Shown piece by piece: positions 53,392-63,374 of a stretch of 64,000 bases of DNA. The stretch is taken from assembly GCA_035578175.1 (NCBI GenBank), contig JAQMRL010000003.1, positions 109,652,969 to 109,716,968 on the forward strand. The letters run 5' to 3'. Below the pieces are notes generated by a model. That model had not been told where the DNA came from and ran no database searches. It saw only the letters and a list, made by a program, of their open reading frames with translations. A program made the translations under genes and the position numbers. Position 1 is the first letter of the stretch. Each line of letters begins with the position of its first letter. This DNA is from Catonia carolina (taxonomy: Eukaryota; Arthropoda; Insecta; Hemiptera; Achilidae).

Positions 53392-55903
53392 CAGGGTGAT
53401 TCATGAAGTTCTCCCCCCACTTCTACAGCACATTGTACTAGTAAAAATAATGAAAAAATGTTATATAAACATAGGTCCGAAAACGCTTCGTTAGCGAGTT
53501 ACAGCTAGCGAAAGATTTCGCCTGAATTCCTGGGCAAAGAGTAAAATAAAGCCATACTGAACTTTTGGAAAGGTTAATTAAGTAAGAAATGTCGTGGATT
53601 CTTATGTAATTTTACCTGATAAAGCTAATAAAATAGGTTTCAGAACTGTACCTGTAGTAGTTTTTGAGGGATTCACGGTTAAATGCAAAAAATTGGGGCA
53701 CGAAACAATGTTTTTTTAAGTTTCATGTACAATAACTTTGTTAAATTGGTAATAAATACATAAAATCAACAAACATTAATTGTAGAGAATTTAATTCTGA
53801 GAAAATTGATATAATCAAAGTCTAAAATAAAACAGAAATAAGTATCAAAAAATCGATTTTATTCAGTATAATACATTACTAGTTTTAAGCAAAATTAATC
53901 AGGTTGGGCCAACCGTACGCACCTTTTTATAATAGATGTTCGAAAATGAGGCCATCATTATCAATACATTTTGCAGCACGTTTGTGTATTGCTTTTGTTG
54001 CGTTTCTTAATTTTTCAGGGCTTCCCTGTATCTGCACAGCCGAATCCATAATACGGGCAATTAATTCATCACGAGAATTCACTTTTGTCTTGTATACAAT
54101 GTCTTTCATCCATCCCCAGATGCAATAATCCAATGGAGATAGATCTGGGGATCTTGGTGGCCAAGGGTGAGGCCCTCCACGACCAATCCAGTGTCCAGGA
54201 AATTGATGATTTAAATAAGCAGAAACGGCACGTGAAAAGTGGGGAGGTGCTCCGTCATGCTGGAAGTACAAATTTTGTCTGAGACGTAAAGGAACATTCT
54301 CTAACAGCTGCGGCAACTCTTCTTGAAGGAAATGCAAATACAACTCAGCATTTAGGCGTCCAGGTAATATGAAAGGTCCAATCAGCCGATTGTGCAAAAG
54401 GCCACACCAGACATTGACGCTAAATCGGTGTTGAAAGTTCTGTTCCACTACCTCATGTGGATTTTCTTCTGCCCATGAGTGTTCATTGTGCAAGTTATTG
54501 ACACCATCCCGAGTGAATTGTGCCTCATCCGTAAACAAAATACGCTTGTAGAGTTGATTATTAATATTCAAAAAGTTGCAAAACTCCAAGCGAAGCGGAC
54601 CATCCCCTGGCTGTAGATGTTGAACCTTTTGTTTATGAAACGGATAAAATTTGTTTCGATTTAGTGACCTCCACACCGTTGACTGCGAAACTCCTATCCG
54701 CCTAGAAATACGTCGTGTACTTACACCTGGACTGCGATGAACAGCATTAATAACAATATCATCATCAAGTTGGACAGCTCGTTCATAATTGGTTCTAGTA
54801 CTTGGTAGTGATCCTGTTTCCCGAAGAGTACGAAAAGTTCCTGAAATTGTTTTGGTATCTGGAATCCTCCTATTAGGGTAACGTAGTTCATATTCTACTA
54901 CAGCAGCTCTAGCATTACCATTACAGTAACCCAAAATAAAAACCATATCAGCGTATTCCTCTGATGTAAATAAGTAAGGCATTTTTTCGCTGAATAAACA
55001 ATCGAATTATAACTCACAAAAAAATTGCATTTAATAACACGATTCACAGAACCCGATCTCCTGCTGTAGCTTGCAAAACACCACTAATACACAGTTCTAA
55101 CGTAACAGTACAGAATACCATTGTTGATCAGCTGTTATTCGTGCGTTACCAACTTAGAAATTAATAAAACAAAAAACTGCATTTCGATTATTAGTAAACA
55201 ATAATTGGAAAATGTTTGCTTCATTTATTTTCGAACATTTAATGTAAATTTTTATTTAAAAAAAAATACAACGTAATAAAACATGATATTTTTATTTACA
55301 AACAAATTTATTTAACAGTTCATCTTGTTTTCTCAATTTATCTCATCATTAAGGAACAAACATTTTGTTTTTGTTTTATTTTAACTAAATACCGTACGGT
55401 ATTTCTTTACAGATAGTAATGTATTATACTGAATAAAATCGATTTTTTGATACTTATTTCTGTTTTATTTTAGACTTTGATTATATCAATTTTCTCAGAA
55501 TTAAATTCTCTACAATTAATGTTTGTTGATTTTATGTATTTATTACCAATTTAACAAAGTTATTGTACATGAAACTTAAAAAAACATTGTTTTGTGCCCC
55601 AATTTTTTGCATTTAACCGTGAATCCCTCAAAAACTACTACAGGTACAGTTCTGAAACCTATTTTATTAGCTTTATCAGGTAAAATTACATAAGAATCCA
55701 CGACATTTCTTACTTAATTAACCTTTCCAAAAGTTCAGTATGGCTTTATTTTACTCTTTGCCCAGGAATTCAGGCGAAATCTTTCGCTAGCTGTAACTCG
55801 CTAACGAAGCGTTTTCGGACCTATGTTTATAAAACATTTTTTCATTATTTTTACTAGTACAATGTGCTGTAGAAGTGGGGGGAGAACTTCATGAATCACC
55901 CTG
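53392..55903 (-). mobile_element. DD41D mariner-family element, copy 2, intact
   Basis: TA (53390-53391 and 55904-55905) flanks a 2512-bp element with inverted repeats of about 490 bp (53392-53881 and 55415-55903). The transposase is uninterrupted. A handful of base differences separate it from copy 1, so both inserted very recently. The right flank TATAATGATCATTATA is itself palindromic. Confidence 0.95.
53927..54982 (-). CDS. DD41D Tc1/mariner-superfamily transposase, intact
   Basis: 351 residues from MPYLFTSEEYADM. Residues 1-65 form a DUF4817-type helix-turn-helix and 75-110 a second one (RRISRRIGVSQSTVWRSL). The catalytic aspartates are at 152 (LFTDEAQF), 243 (QHDGAPPHF) and 285 (DLSPLDYCIWG). 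The last two are separated by 41 residues, unlike the 34 of mariner. Family knowledge says such proteins excise and reinsert their element at TA. The frame has no stop and all three acidic positions are kept, so activity is plausible. It lies in the same orientation as eIF2B. The exact subfamily name (rosa/visitor-like) is uncertain. Confidence 0.95.
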   Translation of the reverse strand: MPYLFTSEEYADMVFILGYCNGNARAAVVEYELRYPNRRIPDTKTISGTFRTLRETGSLPSTRTNYERAVQLDDDIVINAVHRSPGVSTRRISRRIGVSQSTVWRSLNRNKFYPFHKQKVQHLQPGDGPLRLEFCNFLNINNQLYKRILFTDEAQFTRDGVNNLHNEHSWAEENPHEVVEQNFQHRFSVNVWCGLLHNRLIGPFILPGRLNAELYLHFLQEELPQLLENVPLRLRQNLYFQHDGAPPHFSRAVSAYLNHQFPGHWIGRGGPHPWPPRSPDLSPLDYCIWGWMKDIVYKTKVNSRDELIARIMDSAVQIQGSPEKLRNATKAIHKRAAKCIDNDGLIFEHLL

Positions 55904-55949
55904 TATAATGATCATTATACGGTGAAAATTTTTGTAAATTCAAGAAAAC

Positions 55950-55952
<3 letters not shown>

Positions 55953-56007
<55 letters not shown>
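55953..56007. repeat. (CT)n microsatellite
   Basis: About 27 uninterrupted CT units, 50 bp right of the DD41D element. On the eIF2B transcript strand this is (AG)n. Confidence 0.95.
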
Positions 56008-56009
<2 letters not shown>

Positions 56010-56283
56010 AGTCAAACATCTTTACCATTATAATTTAAGTAATCCTAATCTTAATAAATGAAAAGTAATCTACTAATTATTATCTTTAATTTAATCTTTA
56101 CTTTTTGAATTTATGACCAATGGTTGATTTGTTACAATTTTTTGAAACTCCCTGAAAATTGGCAGTCCATGGGCAAAACTACAAAAAAAATTTCAGTCTT
56201 CAAAGTGTTAAAAGAAGCTTTTATCGTTTATTATAACCAGATACCGAAAGAATCTAGGATGAAGCGACATAGTATAAACTGAC

Positions 56284-56432
56284 CTGGTTTCCAGTTCTAC
56301 TTGGAATTCGCTGATATGATCCAAAATGGCTGCTTTCAATTCCGGCACCTCAATCGTATAATCATCCACCTCCCCCTCGCCTGTCACTATTTTGTGCAAT
56401 GAATCTTGAGGGTCAGTTTCATCTTGCTTGTT
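56284..56432 (-). CDS. eIF2B2: eIF2B-beta, internal coding exon
   Basis: Acceptor TTTTCGCAG before 56432, donor GTCAGT at 56283-56278. It encodes NKQDETDPQDSLHKIVTGEG, then EVDDYTIEVPELKAAILDHI and SEFQVELET. This is the variable linker plus the helix before the conserved C-terminal half, matching the QESLHKLL-like region of the human protein. Confidence 0.95.
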
Positions 56433-56489
56433 CTGCGAAAATCAAACAGTAGTAAAATGTTTAAAAGAACATTTCAACATTTATAGCGG

Positions 56490-56870
56490 AAAAAAATCTG
56501 GTGTGAAATACTCACATGACATTCTCCTGCCAACGTAAATAATGAACAATATAACCCTATGTTTAATCATGAGCGAATGACACTAAACGAAAAACAACCT
56601 TAAATAGGTATGTTTTCAGACGCTCTGAAACTTTGATTAAACACACTTTTTCTCTAAAACGCATAATATTAAGGCAGCAATTTTTAAAAAAAAATTTTTT
56701 TTTAAAAATGCACGCACGCGCACACACACACCAATCGCTAAAAACATTTTTTTTGGGTTCAGGGAATCTGAAAACGTGCAGATCCGGTGAAAACTCCAAT
56801 TTTGAAAAATTGAAATGAAAACAATACTTTCCTTCCTATATATATTCATACAGGGAAGAGAAAGTAAAAA
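56490..56870 (-). mobile_element. HINE-like element with large internal deletion
   Basis: Both termini are present (AAAAAATCTGGTGTGAAATA and CAGGGAAGAGAAAGTAAAAA), but only about 380 bp remain, including a short (CA/CG)n tract at 56709-56730. Confidence 0.85.
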
Positions 56871-56962
56871 TTAAAAACCGTATTTAAAAAAAATATATCA
56901 TTACATTACTTTATTCGTATTATAGTCATTCATATTTAGATTAGATCTATCCTACCATATAT

Positions 56963-57905
56963 AAAAATCTGGTGTGAAACACTCACACAACTTTCTCTTG
57001 GCAATGCAAATGATTAACAATATAACCTAAAATTAGTAATAAAACATTAGAAATAAACAAAAAACTAACCTCTAAAAACATAACCTTATTTTATTCATAA
57101 GTGAAAGACGGAAAATGAAAATCGACCTGTTTGGCTTCAAAATACGGAAAATCACTCTTTCACGCTAAACTAGGCTCTGTAGCGAAAAATGTTCTAAATA
57201 AAAGTTGCAGATCTTTTAATTTTCTATAAATTTATTTATGTACACTTTTATTATAAAATGCATACTAAGGCCGAAATCTTAAAAAAATCGATTTTTCTCA
57301 CGTTTTCGTGAAAAAAAAACAGAAAATTGCTAATTACTGCTAAACTAAGCGTTATACAAAAAAATGTTTGAAATAAAAGTTGTAGGTTTTTAAATTCTCT
57401 ACAACTTTTATTATATAAATTTTTTCGCTAAATTGCATATTAAAGTTGTAATCTTAAAAAAACTTTGTTTTTACGTAAAAACAGCCTCACCCAGAATTTC
57501 AGCAAACATGACACCTACCCTATCTTGTAGAGAATAAAAAATTGAGTAAACCAGGCGATTTTTAAAAAAATCGTAGGACCAGTTTTTGAGAAAATCACAA
57601 AAAAGTGAAAATTACACGAATAAACTACTACTTCCGGTTGACTGATTTTGATGAAAATGTTCGTGTTGGGTCCGGTAGTGGTATGTAACTTAAGTTTCAA
57701 GTTTCAAGTCCGTACGATGTTCCGTTCTTGAGATATTTTGTATACACACACACACACACACACACAGACCAATCGCTAAAAACATGGTTTTTGGGTTCAG
57801 GGGGTCTGAAAACGTATAGATCCGGTGAAAACTCGATTTCTAAAAATCGACTTGAAAACAATACTTTCCTTCCTATATATTCATATAGGCAAGAGAAAGT
57901 AAAAA
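56963..57905 (-). mobile_element. HINE-like element, full length
   Basis: Right-end hairpin AAAAATCTGGTGTGAAACAC at 56963, (CA)n at 57745-57766, left terminus TATAGGCAAGAGAAAGTAAA at about 57905. Bounded by A runs on this strand. Confidence 0.9.
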
Positions 57906-58104
57906 AGTCTGTAATGTCTCTCTGACTTCGTGATTTCTATTATTTCTTCAAAAAAACATTACGAATTATATACAAATTTTAAAGTTCTGCTGAATTGTAA
58001 GCTTTGTTTGATTCGGCAATGTTTTATATTACTGCACAACAAGTAATAATATTTTCTAGTTAAGATCTGAACCCAAGGCGTGCCAAACTAAAGAGAGGTT
58101 ACTA

Positions 58105-58835
58105 CGAGGGCAGTCCAGAAAGTCTATCACATTTTGATATAAAAAAAAACCAAGTACAAGAAAAAAAATTTATTATATACATTTGAAAGTGCAACTAAAA
58201 TGCTATTTTTCTACATAATCACCAAACAAATTAAGACACTTATCACAGCGGTGAACTAATTTTGAAATGCCGGTGTCATAAAAGTCTACCGCCAGTGATT
58301 TTAACCAGTTAGTCACACCCTCCTGCAGCTCCGCGTCGCAAGCCATGTATTCATGGTCGGGAACAAGTGATAATTGCTGGGCGCAAGGTACGGACTATAT
58401 GGCAGATGTGGGAAAACCTCCCATTTGAAAGCATCCAGGACTTCTCGTGTTCAATTTGCCGTGTGTGGTCAAGCGTTGACATGCAAAAAGAGAATTTTTC
58501 CAGGCAACTTTCCTCTGCGCTTGTTTTGGATCGCTCTTCTTAACTTTCCAAGTGTTTCACAATATCTCGCAGAGGTTATTGTTGTGCCACTTTCCAAGAA
58601 ATCGATAAGAAGAACTCCTTTCCTGTACCGACCATACTTCACAACTGGCGGGATTTTGAATTGCGGCACACATTTTAAATTGTTGTTGAAAAACAACAAA
58701 AAGGGACACAGACCTCTCGCTAGCACAGCTGGATAGCCACTGAACGGAGAAACGCAGCGACACCAAAATGGCCGCGATAGCTCCACCCCTAGTGGCTACA
58801 ACGTAAAACGTGATAGACTTTCTGGACTGCCCTCG
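58105..58835 (-). mobile_element. Deleted mariner element
   Basis: CGAGGGCAGTCCAGAAAG and its inverse, with TA on each side (58103-58104 and 58836-58837), enclose 731 bp. The minus strand keeps pieces of both transposase ends: FKMCAAIQNPASCEVWSV near the N-terminus (about 58680) and WLKSLAVDFYDTGISKLVHR with CDKCLNLFGDYVEK at the C-terminus (about 58346-58206). The catalytic core is gone. It lies 28 bases from the 5' splice site of the eIF2B exon at 58864-58993. Confidence 0.9.
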
Positions 58836-58863
58836 TATAATTAGAATAAAGAAATAAACTTAC

Positions 58864-58993
58864 TTTTCTCGCAGCAGTATATTCTTCTCTGATGATTTTC
58901 AACACTCGTCTTACCATATTTCCAACAGAAGCATGGACTGGTAACGCTTCAGACAATGTTTTACCATGGTTCGTTAACGTCATTATTAGACTT
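58864..58993 (-). CDS. eIF2B2: eIF2B-beta, internal coding exon
   Basis: Acceptor ATTTTCAG before 58993, donor GTAAGT at 58863-58858. It completes a split glutamine codon and encodes SLIMTLTNHGKTLSEALPVH, then ASVGNMVRRVLKIIREEYTA and ARK. VGNMVRRVLKIIREEY is almost unchanged across animals. Confidence 0.97.
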
Positions 58994-59026
58994 CTGAAAA
59001 TTTTAGATAATAACATCAATAAGTAA

Positions 59027-59208
59027 CTGGTGTGGAACACTCACACGACTCTCTTTTTCCAATGTAAATAATGAAAATAAATAAATATATGAAATAATAC
59101 AACCTATGTTTAAGCGTTAGTAAACCACGTAAAATGAAAAACCTAACAATTAATTTAATCATGAATGAATGATGCAAAATGAAAACCAACCTCTGTAAAA
59201 CTAAACTA
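59027..59208 (-). repeat. HINE-like 3'-end fragment, diverged
   Basis: Starts AACTGGTGTGGAACACTCAC and runs about 180 bp through decayed 3'-end blocks before a full copy begins at 59210. Confidence 0.6.
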
Positions 59209-59209
59209 G

Positions 59210-60135
59210 AAAAAATTTGGAGTGAAACAGTCACACAACTTTCTCTTGCCAATCCAAATAATTAAAAATAAACCTAACATTAGTAATAAAACATTAGAAA
59301 TAAACAAAAAACTAACATCAAAAAACATAATGTAATTTTAATCATGAGTGAAAGACGCAAATTGAAAATCGACCTCGTTTGGCTTAAAAATACGGAAAAT
59401 CACTCTTTCACGCTAAACTATGCTCTGTAGAGAAAAATGCTCGAAATAAAAGTTATAGATCGTTTAATTCCTATAAATTTAATTATACTTTTTAGTCGTA
59501 ATATGCATAACAAAGCTGAAATCTTAAAAAATATCGATTTTTCACATGTTTTCGTGAGAAAACAACAGAAAATCGCTAATTATCGCTAAACTAAGCGTTA
59601 TAAAATAAATGTTTGAAATCAAAGTTGTAGGATTTTAAATTCTCTACAACTTTTATTATACAAATTTTTGCGCTAAAATGCATATTAAAGCCACAATCTT
59701 AAAAAACAATTTTTTTACGTGAAAACAGCCTCACCAAGAATTTCAGCAAACATGGCGCCTACCCTATCTTGTAGAACATAAAATATGTAGTAAATTAGGC
59801 GATTTTACAAAAAATTATGGGACCAGTTTTTGAGAAACTTGCAAAAAAATGGAAAATTACACGAATAAACTACTACTTCCGGTTGACCGATTTTCATGAA
59901 AATGTTCGTGTCGGGTCCGGTAGTGGTGTGTAGTGCAAATCTGTATGATGTTCCGTTCTTGAGATATTCTGTTCACACTCACGCACGCATACACAGACCA
60001 ATCGCTAAAAACATGTTTTATAGGTTCAGGGAGTCTGAAAACGTGTACATCCGGTGAAAACTCAAATTCTTAAAATCGACATGAAAACAATACTTTCCTT
60101 CCTATATGTTCATATAGGCAAGAGAAAGTAAAAAT
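59210..60135 (-). mobile_element. HINE-like element, full length
   Basis: Right end AAAAAATTTGGAGTGAAACA (mutated hairpin), left end TATAGGCAAGAGAAAGTAAA near 60135. The CA tract is reduced to a few CACGCACGCATACACA units (59978-59994). The sequence 60136-60480 beyond it has no feature I recognise. Confidence 0.85.
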
Positions 60136-60941
60136 TAAGTAAATGAGGCAATTTAAAAAAAATGGATTTTGATTTTATTTTTTTAATTAACTAGTATTCA
60201 GAAGGAAATTCTTGTGCCCAGTAAAAAAATTATCATGTATTTTTTCAGATTTATTTTAAATGAATGCAAATCAGCACAACATTTTAAAACTTGCGGTACT
60301 CCACTGATGTATTTCTCCCTCCATCAGTAGGATTTTGTTCAAACGATTTACTGTGGTAGTCAGCCACATAATAATCGTTTTTCTTTCTTGTGTTATGATA
60401 GGGACATTAAGTTTAATGGTATTTTGTCTAAAATACCTCAAAAATGTAGAGTGAGGGATCTGTAAGCTCCTATGGACAGGAAGTTGAAGGAATTCTGCTA
60501 TCTAGGGAGTAAAATAACAAAGGATGGTAGAAAGACAAATGATATCAAAAGCAGAATTACTCGAACTAGAAGATAGAAGAGCCTTTGAAATGAAAAACAG
60601 CTTACTGACTACAAACATTGATTTACAAAGGAAAACTTTCTTAAAACATTACGCTGAGGACAGTAGCATTATAAGGAATCAAAATGTGGGTGATAGGGGC
60701 TGTAGAAAGGAAGCTTTTGAAATGTAGTGTCATAGGAAAATGTTAAAAATTAGGTAGGTGGATGAAATATGTAATTTAGAGGTTCTTAGACAACTGGTTG
60801 AAAGAAACATGGTAACATCTTACCAGTAGAAGGGATAGGCTAAAGGAGCTTTTCTTAAGACATACAGGTATTGGTCGATTTATTAATGAAGGGGAATATT
60901 GACAAAGTGAACTGTAAGGGGGGGAGGCAAAAGTTAAAATA

Positions 60942-61873
60942 CAAGGTGTGGCTATTAAATAACGAGACTGACGTAAAAAATTTTATTTTAATTTTATACA
61001 TAATCACTTATTGTCACCTGCAATATACACTCCTTCTCTATCCCTACAACAATCCATGCGAATTTTCCATTGTTGGAAACAGTGCTGGAAGTCATGTTCT
61101 GTCAGCTCCTTCAGGACACGTGCCGCTTTCTCTTTTACAGCTTCTACAGACTCAAATATTGTCCCTTTTAATACAGATTTCATCTTAGGAAACAGGTAGA
61201 AGTCACATGTTGCAAGATCTGATAAAAAAGGTGGATGTTTTAACACTGAGATGCTGAGATATGTACTTGTGGTGGAGAACCAATGATTTCTCCTTCCACA
61301 TTTCAGGGTGTTTTTCCCTTACCTACTCTTTGAGGTAGTTTAGAAAGTACCTCAAGGTAGTAAATATTGATTAATTGTTTGACCTTCAGGAACCCAGTGA
61401 AGGTACACAATCCCATGGCCATCAAAAAAAACAATCATCATTGCTTTAAATTTTGACTGGCTCATACAAGTTTTTTTGGCTCTCAGTGAAGTTTGGCTTT
61501 TTCAGTGCATGGATTGGGGCTTCGTTTCCAGATCATAAGTAAAAAACCTTGTTTCATCACATGTTATTATTGTTTCTAAAAAAATTTGGGTCATTTTTAA
61601 TCGCGTACAAAGTGTCGGTACAAACATTTTTGAGCGGCACGTGTCCAGAAGGAGCTGAAAGAAGATGACTTCCAGCACTATTTCCAACAATAGAAAATTC
61701 GCATGGAGCGTTGTAGGGATAAAGAAGGAGTGTATATTGAAGGTGACAATAAGTGATTATGTATAAAACAAAAATAAAATTTTTTACGTCAGTCTCATTA
61801 TTTATTTATTTATTTTATTTTTTTTTTGGTTTAACGTCCGACTGTTGTGCAATTATTTAATAGCCACACCTCA
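60942..61873 (-). mobile_element. Mariner element with inverted duplication of its 3' end
   Basis: TA (60940-60941 and 61874-61875) flanks an element whose left ~185 bp and right ~185 bp are inverted copies of the same 3' segment: UTR plus the last ~40 transposase codons. The core keeps minus-strand pieces: ETIITCDETRFFTYDLETKP (61600-61510), the first catalytic region, and LSDLATCDFYLFPKMKSVLK (about 61220), the third. The N-terminal domains are absent. Stops and frame breaks are many. Confidence 0.8.
61805..61851 (-). mobile_element. 47-bp 5'-truncated LINE tail
   Basis: A TTTATTTATTTTATTT tail followed by GGTTTAACGTCCGACTG, bounded by ATTATTTA on both sides (61797-61804 and 61852-61859). 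On the minus strand it is a tiny LINE 3' end with an A-rich tail, inserted in the right arm of the mariner element. Confidence 0.7.
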
Positions 61874-62051
61874 TATTTAAAGTAAATTACAAAAGATGTA
61901 AGGTGTTACAAGTATGTAGATATGAAACGACTTGGGCAAGATAGAACAGCTTGGAGAACTGTATCAAATTAGTCAAGAGACTGATGACAGAAAAAACAAC
62001 ATATTTATCTGAATATAAACAGACTCAGACACAGAAATCTATTACCAAATA

Positions 62052-63182
62052 CAGTGAAACCTCTCTAATTCGTCTCGTTCGGGACCGAAGGAGTGACGAA
62101 ATACAGAAAGTGACGAATTATGGAATTTGCTATGAACGGTTAATAAATAACATACTCGTACGTATATTAGTTCCATAAAAGTCGAATTACATAAATGAAA
62201 CTTACATTAACGATAAACACAATAAGTAATTCTAAGTCCTATAACTACAGTAAATTTGTATTAGTCTACGTATCTAGTTTTATACTACTTCAGAAATTCT
62301 GTATATGGTTGTACTTACATTTTCTAATTTGTAGAACGCACAACACAGTACACGTTACCGAATATAAAATTACAATCGATAAAGTATACATTTGCAAAAT
62401 CGATGAAACAAATCTTTAACTATGTATCACTTAACACTACAAAAAAATCACATTAAAATTTAGAAAACATTACTTAATTACACTAATATGTATGTATGTA
62501 TGTAAAATGCCAAATTTATTTCTTGAAAAAGTGGGTTATCTTCTTTTCTACCAACGAGTTCTTTTCTTTTTCCACAGCCAACTGGCGAATTTGTCGTATT
62601 ACAATTAATTTTGATAACTACTTCTTTCTGTCTCTTATACCATTCGATGCACTTCGTCAGCATTCCTTCTATTTCTCGATTCGTACCAATATTTTCAGGG
62701 CTTGAAACATATTCTTCGTTGCTATCTTCCTCAACAGGTGAATCTTTGTTTTGAACGTAGGTCACAATTTCTTTGTCACTTAAAATCTCATACCCAAGTT
62801 TGTTAGCATCTTGCTCTATCCATTCAACTAATTCCTCATCGGTAATATTTTTAGTCACAGGTATACTCTGGCACACTTCTTTTAATTCTGATAAGACATT
62901 GTTTGTTTCATTGTAAGAACGGATGCTACTAGTTTCTTCTCGGTCAGCCCACAGATTGTTCCAACAAGACTTAAGTGTTGTTTTCGAAATGTTATGCCAT
63001 GCTTGTGATATGTTATATATAGCATCTTTGATTGTATACTTTTTCCAAAATTCTTGAACCTGCGTTTCATTTTCGGAAAATATCAAACTCTGCAGAAATA
63101 TTTTCCTATAATGAACTAGGGAGGGCTGACGAATTATAGAAGGTGATGAATTAGAGAGTGACGAATTAGAGAGGTTTTACTG
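62052..63182 (-). mobile_element. Tigger/pogo-like element, internally deleted
   Basis: TA (62050-62051 and 63183-63184) flanks ends CAGTGAAACCTCTCTAATTC and, reversed, CAGTAAAACCTCTCTAATTC (one mismatch in 23). Near both ends GACGAATTA-type motifs recur (three times at 63127-63175, twice at 62094-62120), likely transposase-binding repeats. Only the C-terminal part of the transposase remains. Confidence 0.9.
62478..63086 (-). pseudogene. Tigger/Jerky-like transposase C-terminal region
   Basis: 202 codons starting close to the deletion point. FWKKYTIKDAIYNISQAWHN and KSCWNNLWADREE match the segment directly after the DDE domain of Tigger/Jerky-type proteins. An acidic low-complexity tail follows (SPVEEDSNEEYVSSPENIG). 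The CENP-B helix-turn-helix and the catalytic triad are missing. The frame is clean, but this does not show expression. Confidence 0.8.
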
Positions 63183-63287
63183 TAATCTACAACACCATCT
63201 AGATTCTACTAAACCAAAATCACAAAATATTATTAATACATTTTTAAATTAACTACTAATTATGTGTGTTGTACACTAAGTACTTAC

Positions 63288-63374
63288 TGAGCAGTCTTCC
63301 AATCAGTCTCTTTAATTAACCTCTTCAAAAGAGTCACTGTTTGCATCGCAGCAGCAAAACTCCCATCCACTTTC
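63288..63374 (-). CDS. eIF2B2: eIF2B-beta, first coding exon visible in the window
   Basis: Acceptor TTTAAG before 63374, donor GTAAGT at 63287-63282. It encodes KVDGSFAAAMQTVTLLKRLI and KETDWKTA, matching the N-terminal helical region of eIF2B-beta. The first base completes a codon begun in an exon that I could not find between 63375 and 64000. Confidence 0.9.

Larger units (their letters stand above)
60482..61995 (+). pseudogene. LINE-A 3' end, split by a mariner element
   Basis: 60488-60941 parallels 876-1335 of the copy at 425-1460 (FCYLGSKITKDGR, AFEMKNSLLTTNIDL), with several deletions. After the mariner insert it continues at 61876 with TTTAAAGTAAATTACAAAAG and ends in ACTGATGACAGAAAAAAC. 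TA duplication at the insert is clear. Frames are heavily broken. Confidence 0.85.
30483..63374 (-). other. eIF2B2: eIF2B subunit beta gene (all but the first coding exon)
   Basis: eIF2B is the cytoplasmic decameric exchange factor that recycles eIF2-GDP to eIF2-GTP. The beta subunit belongs to the regulatory alpha/beta/delta core, which senses phosphorylated eIF2. Seven exons join in frame to 328 codons. Diagnostic segments in order are [88 protein letters not shown] and [16 protein letters not shown]. The family is about 350 residues long, so roughly 20 N-terminal residues are missing, presumably in an exon beyond 64000. Every junction has GT/AG and compatible phase. Introns are 1.5 to 13.7 kb and full of transposons; the smallest (33959-35532) still holds a LINE and a second element. 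Only the coding part is certain. The gene symbol is the orthologue name. Confidence 0.97.

Noticed and set aside
53904..54282. Plus-strand frames antisense to the DD41D transposase (and the matching pair at 47853-48231)
   Set aside because: Identical in both copies only because the elements are identical; no domain, and opposite to the catalytic frame.
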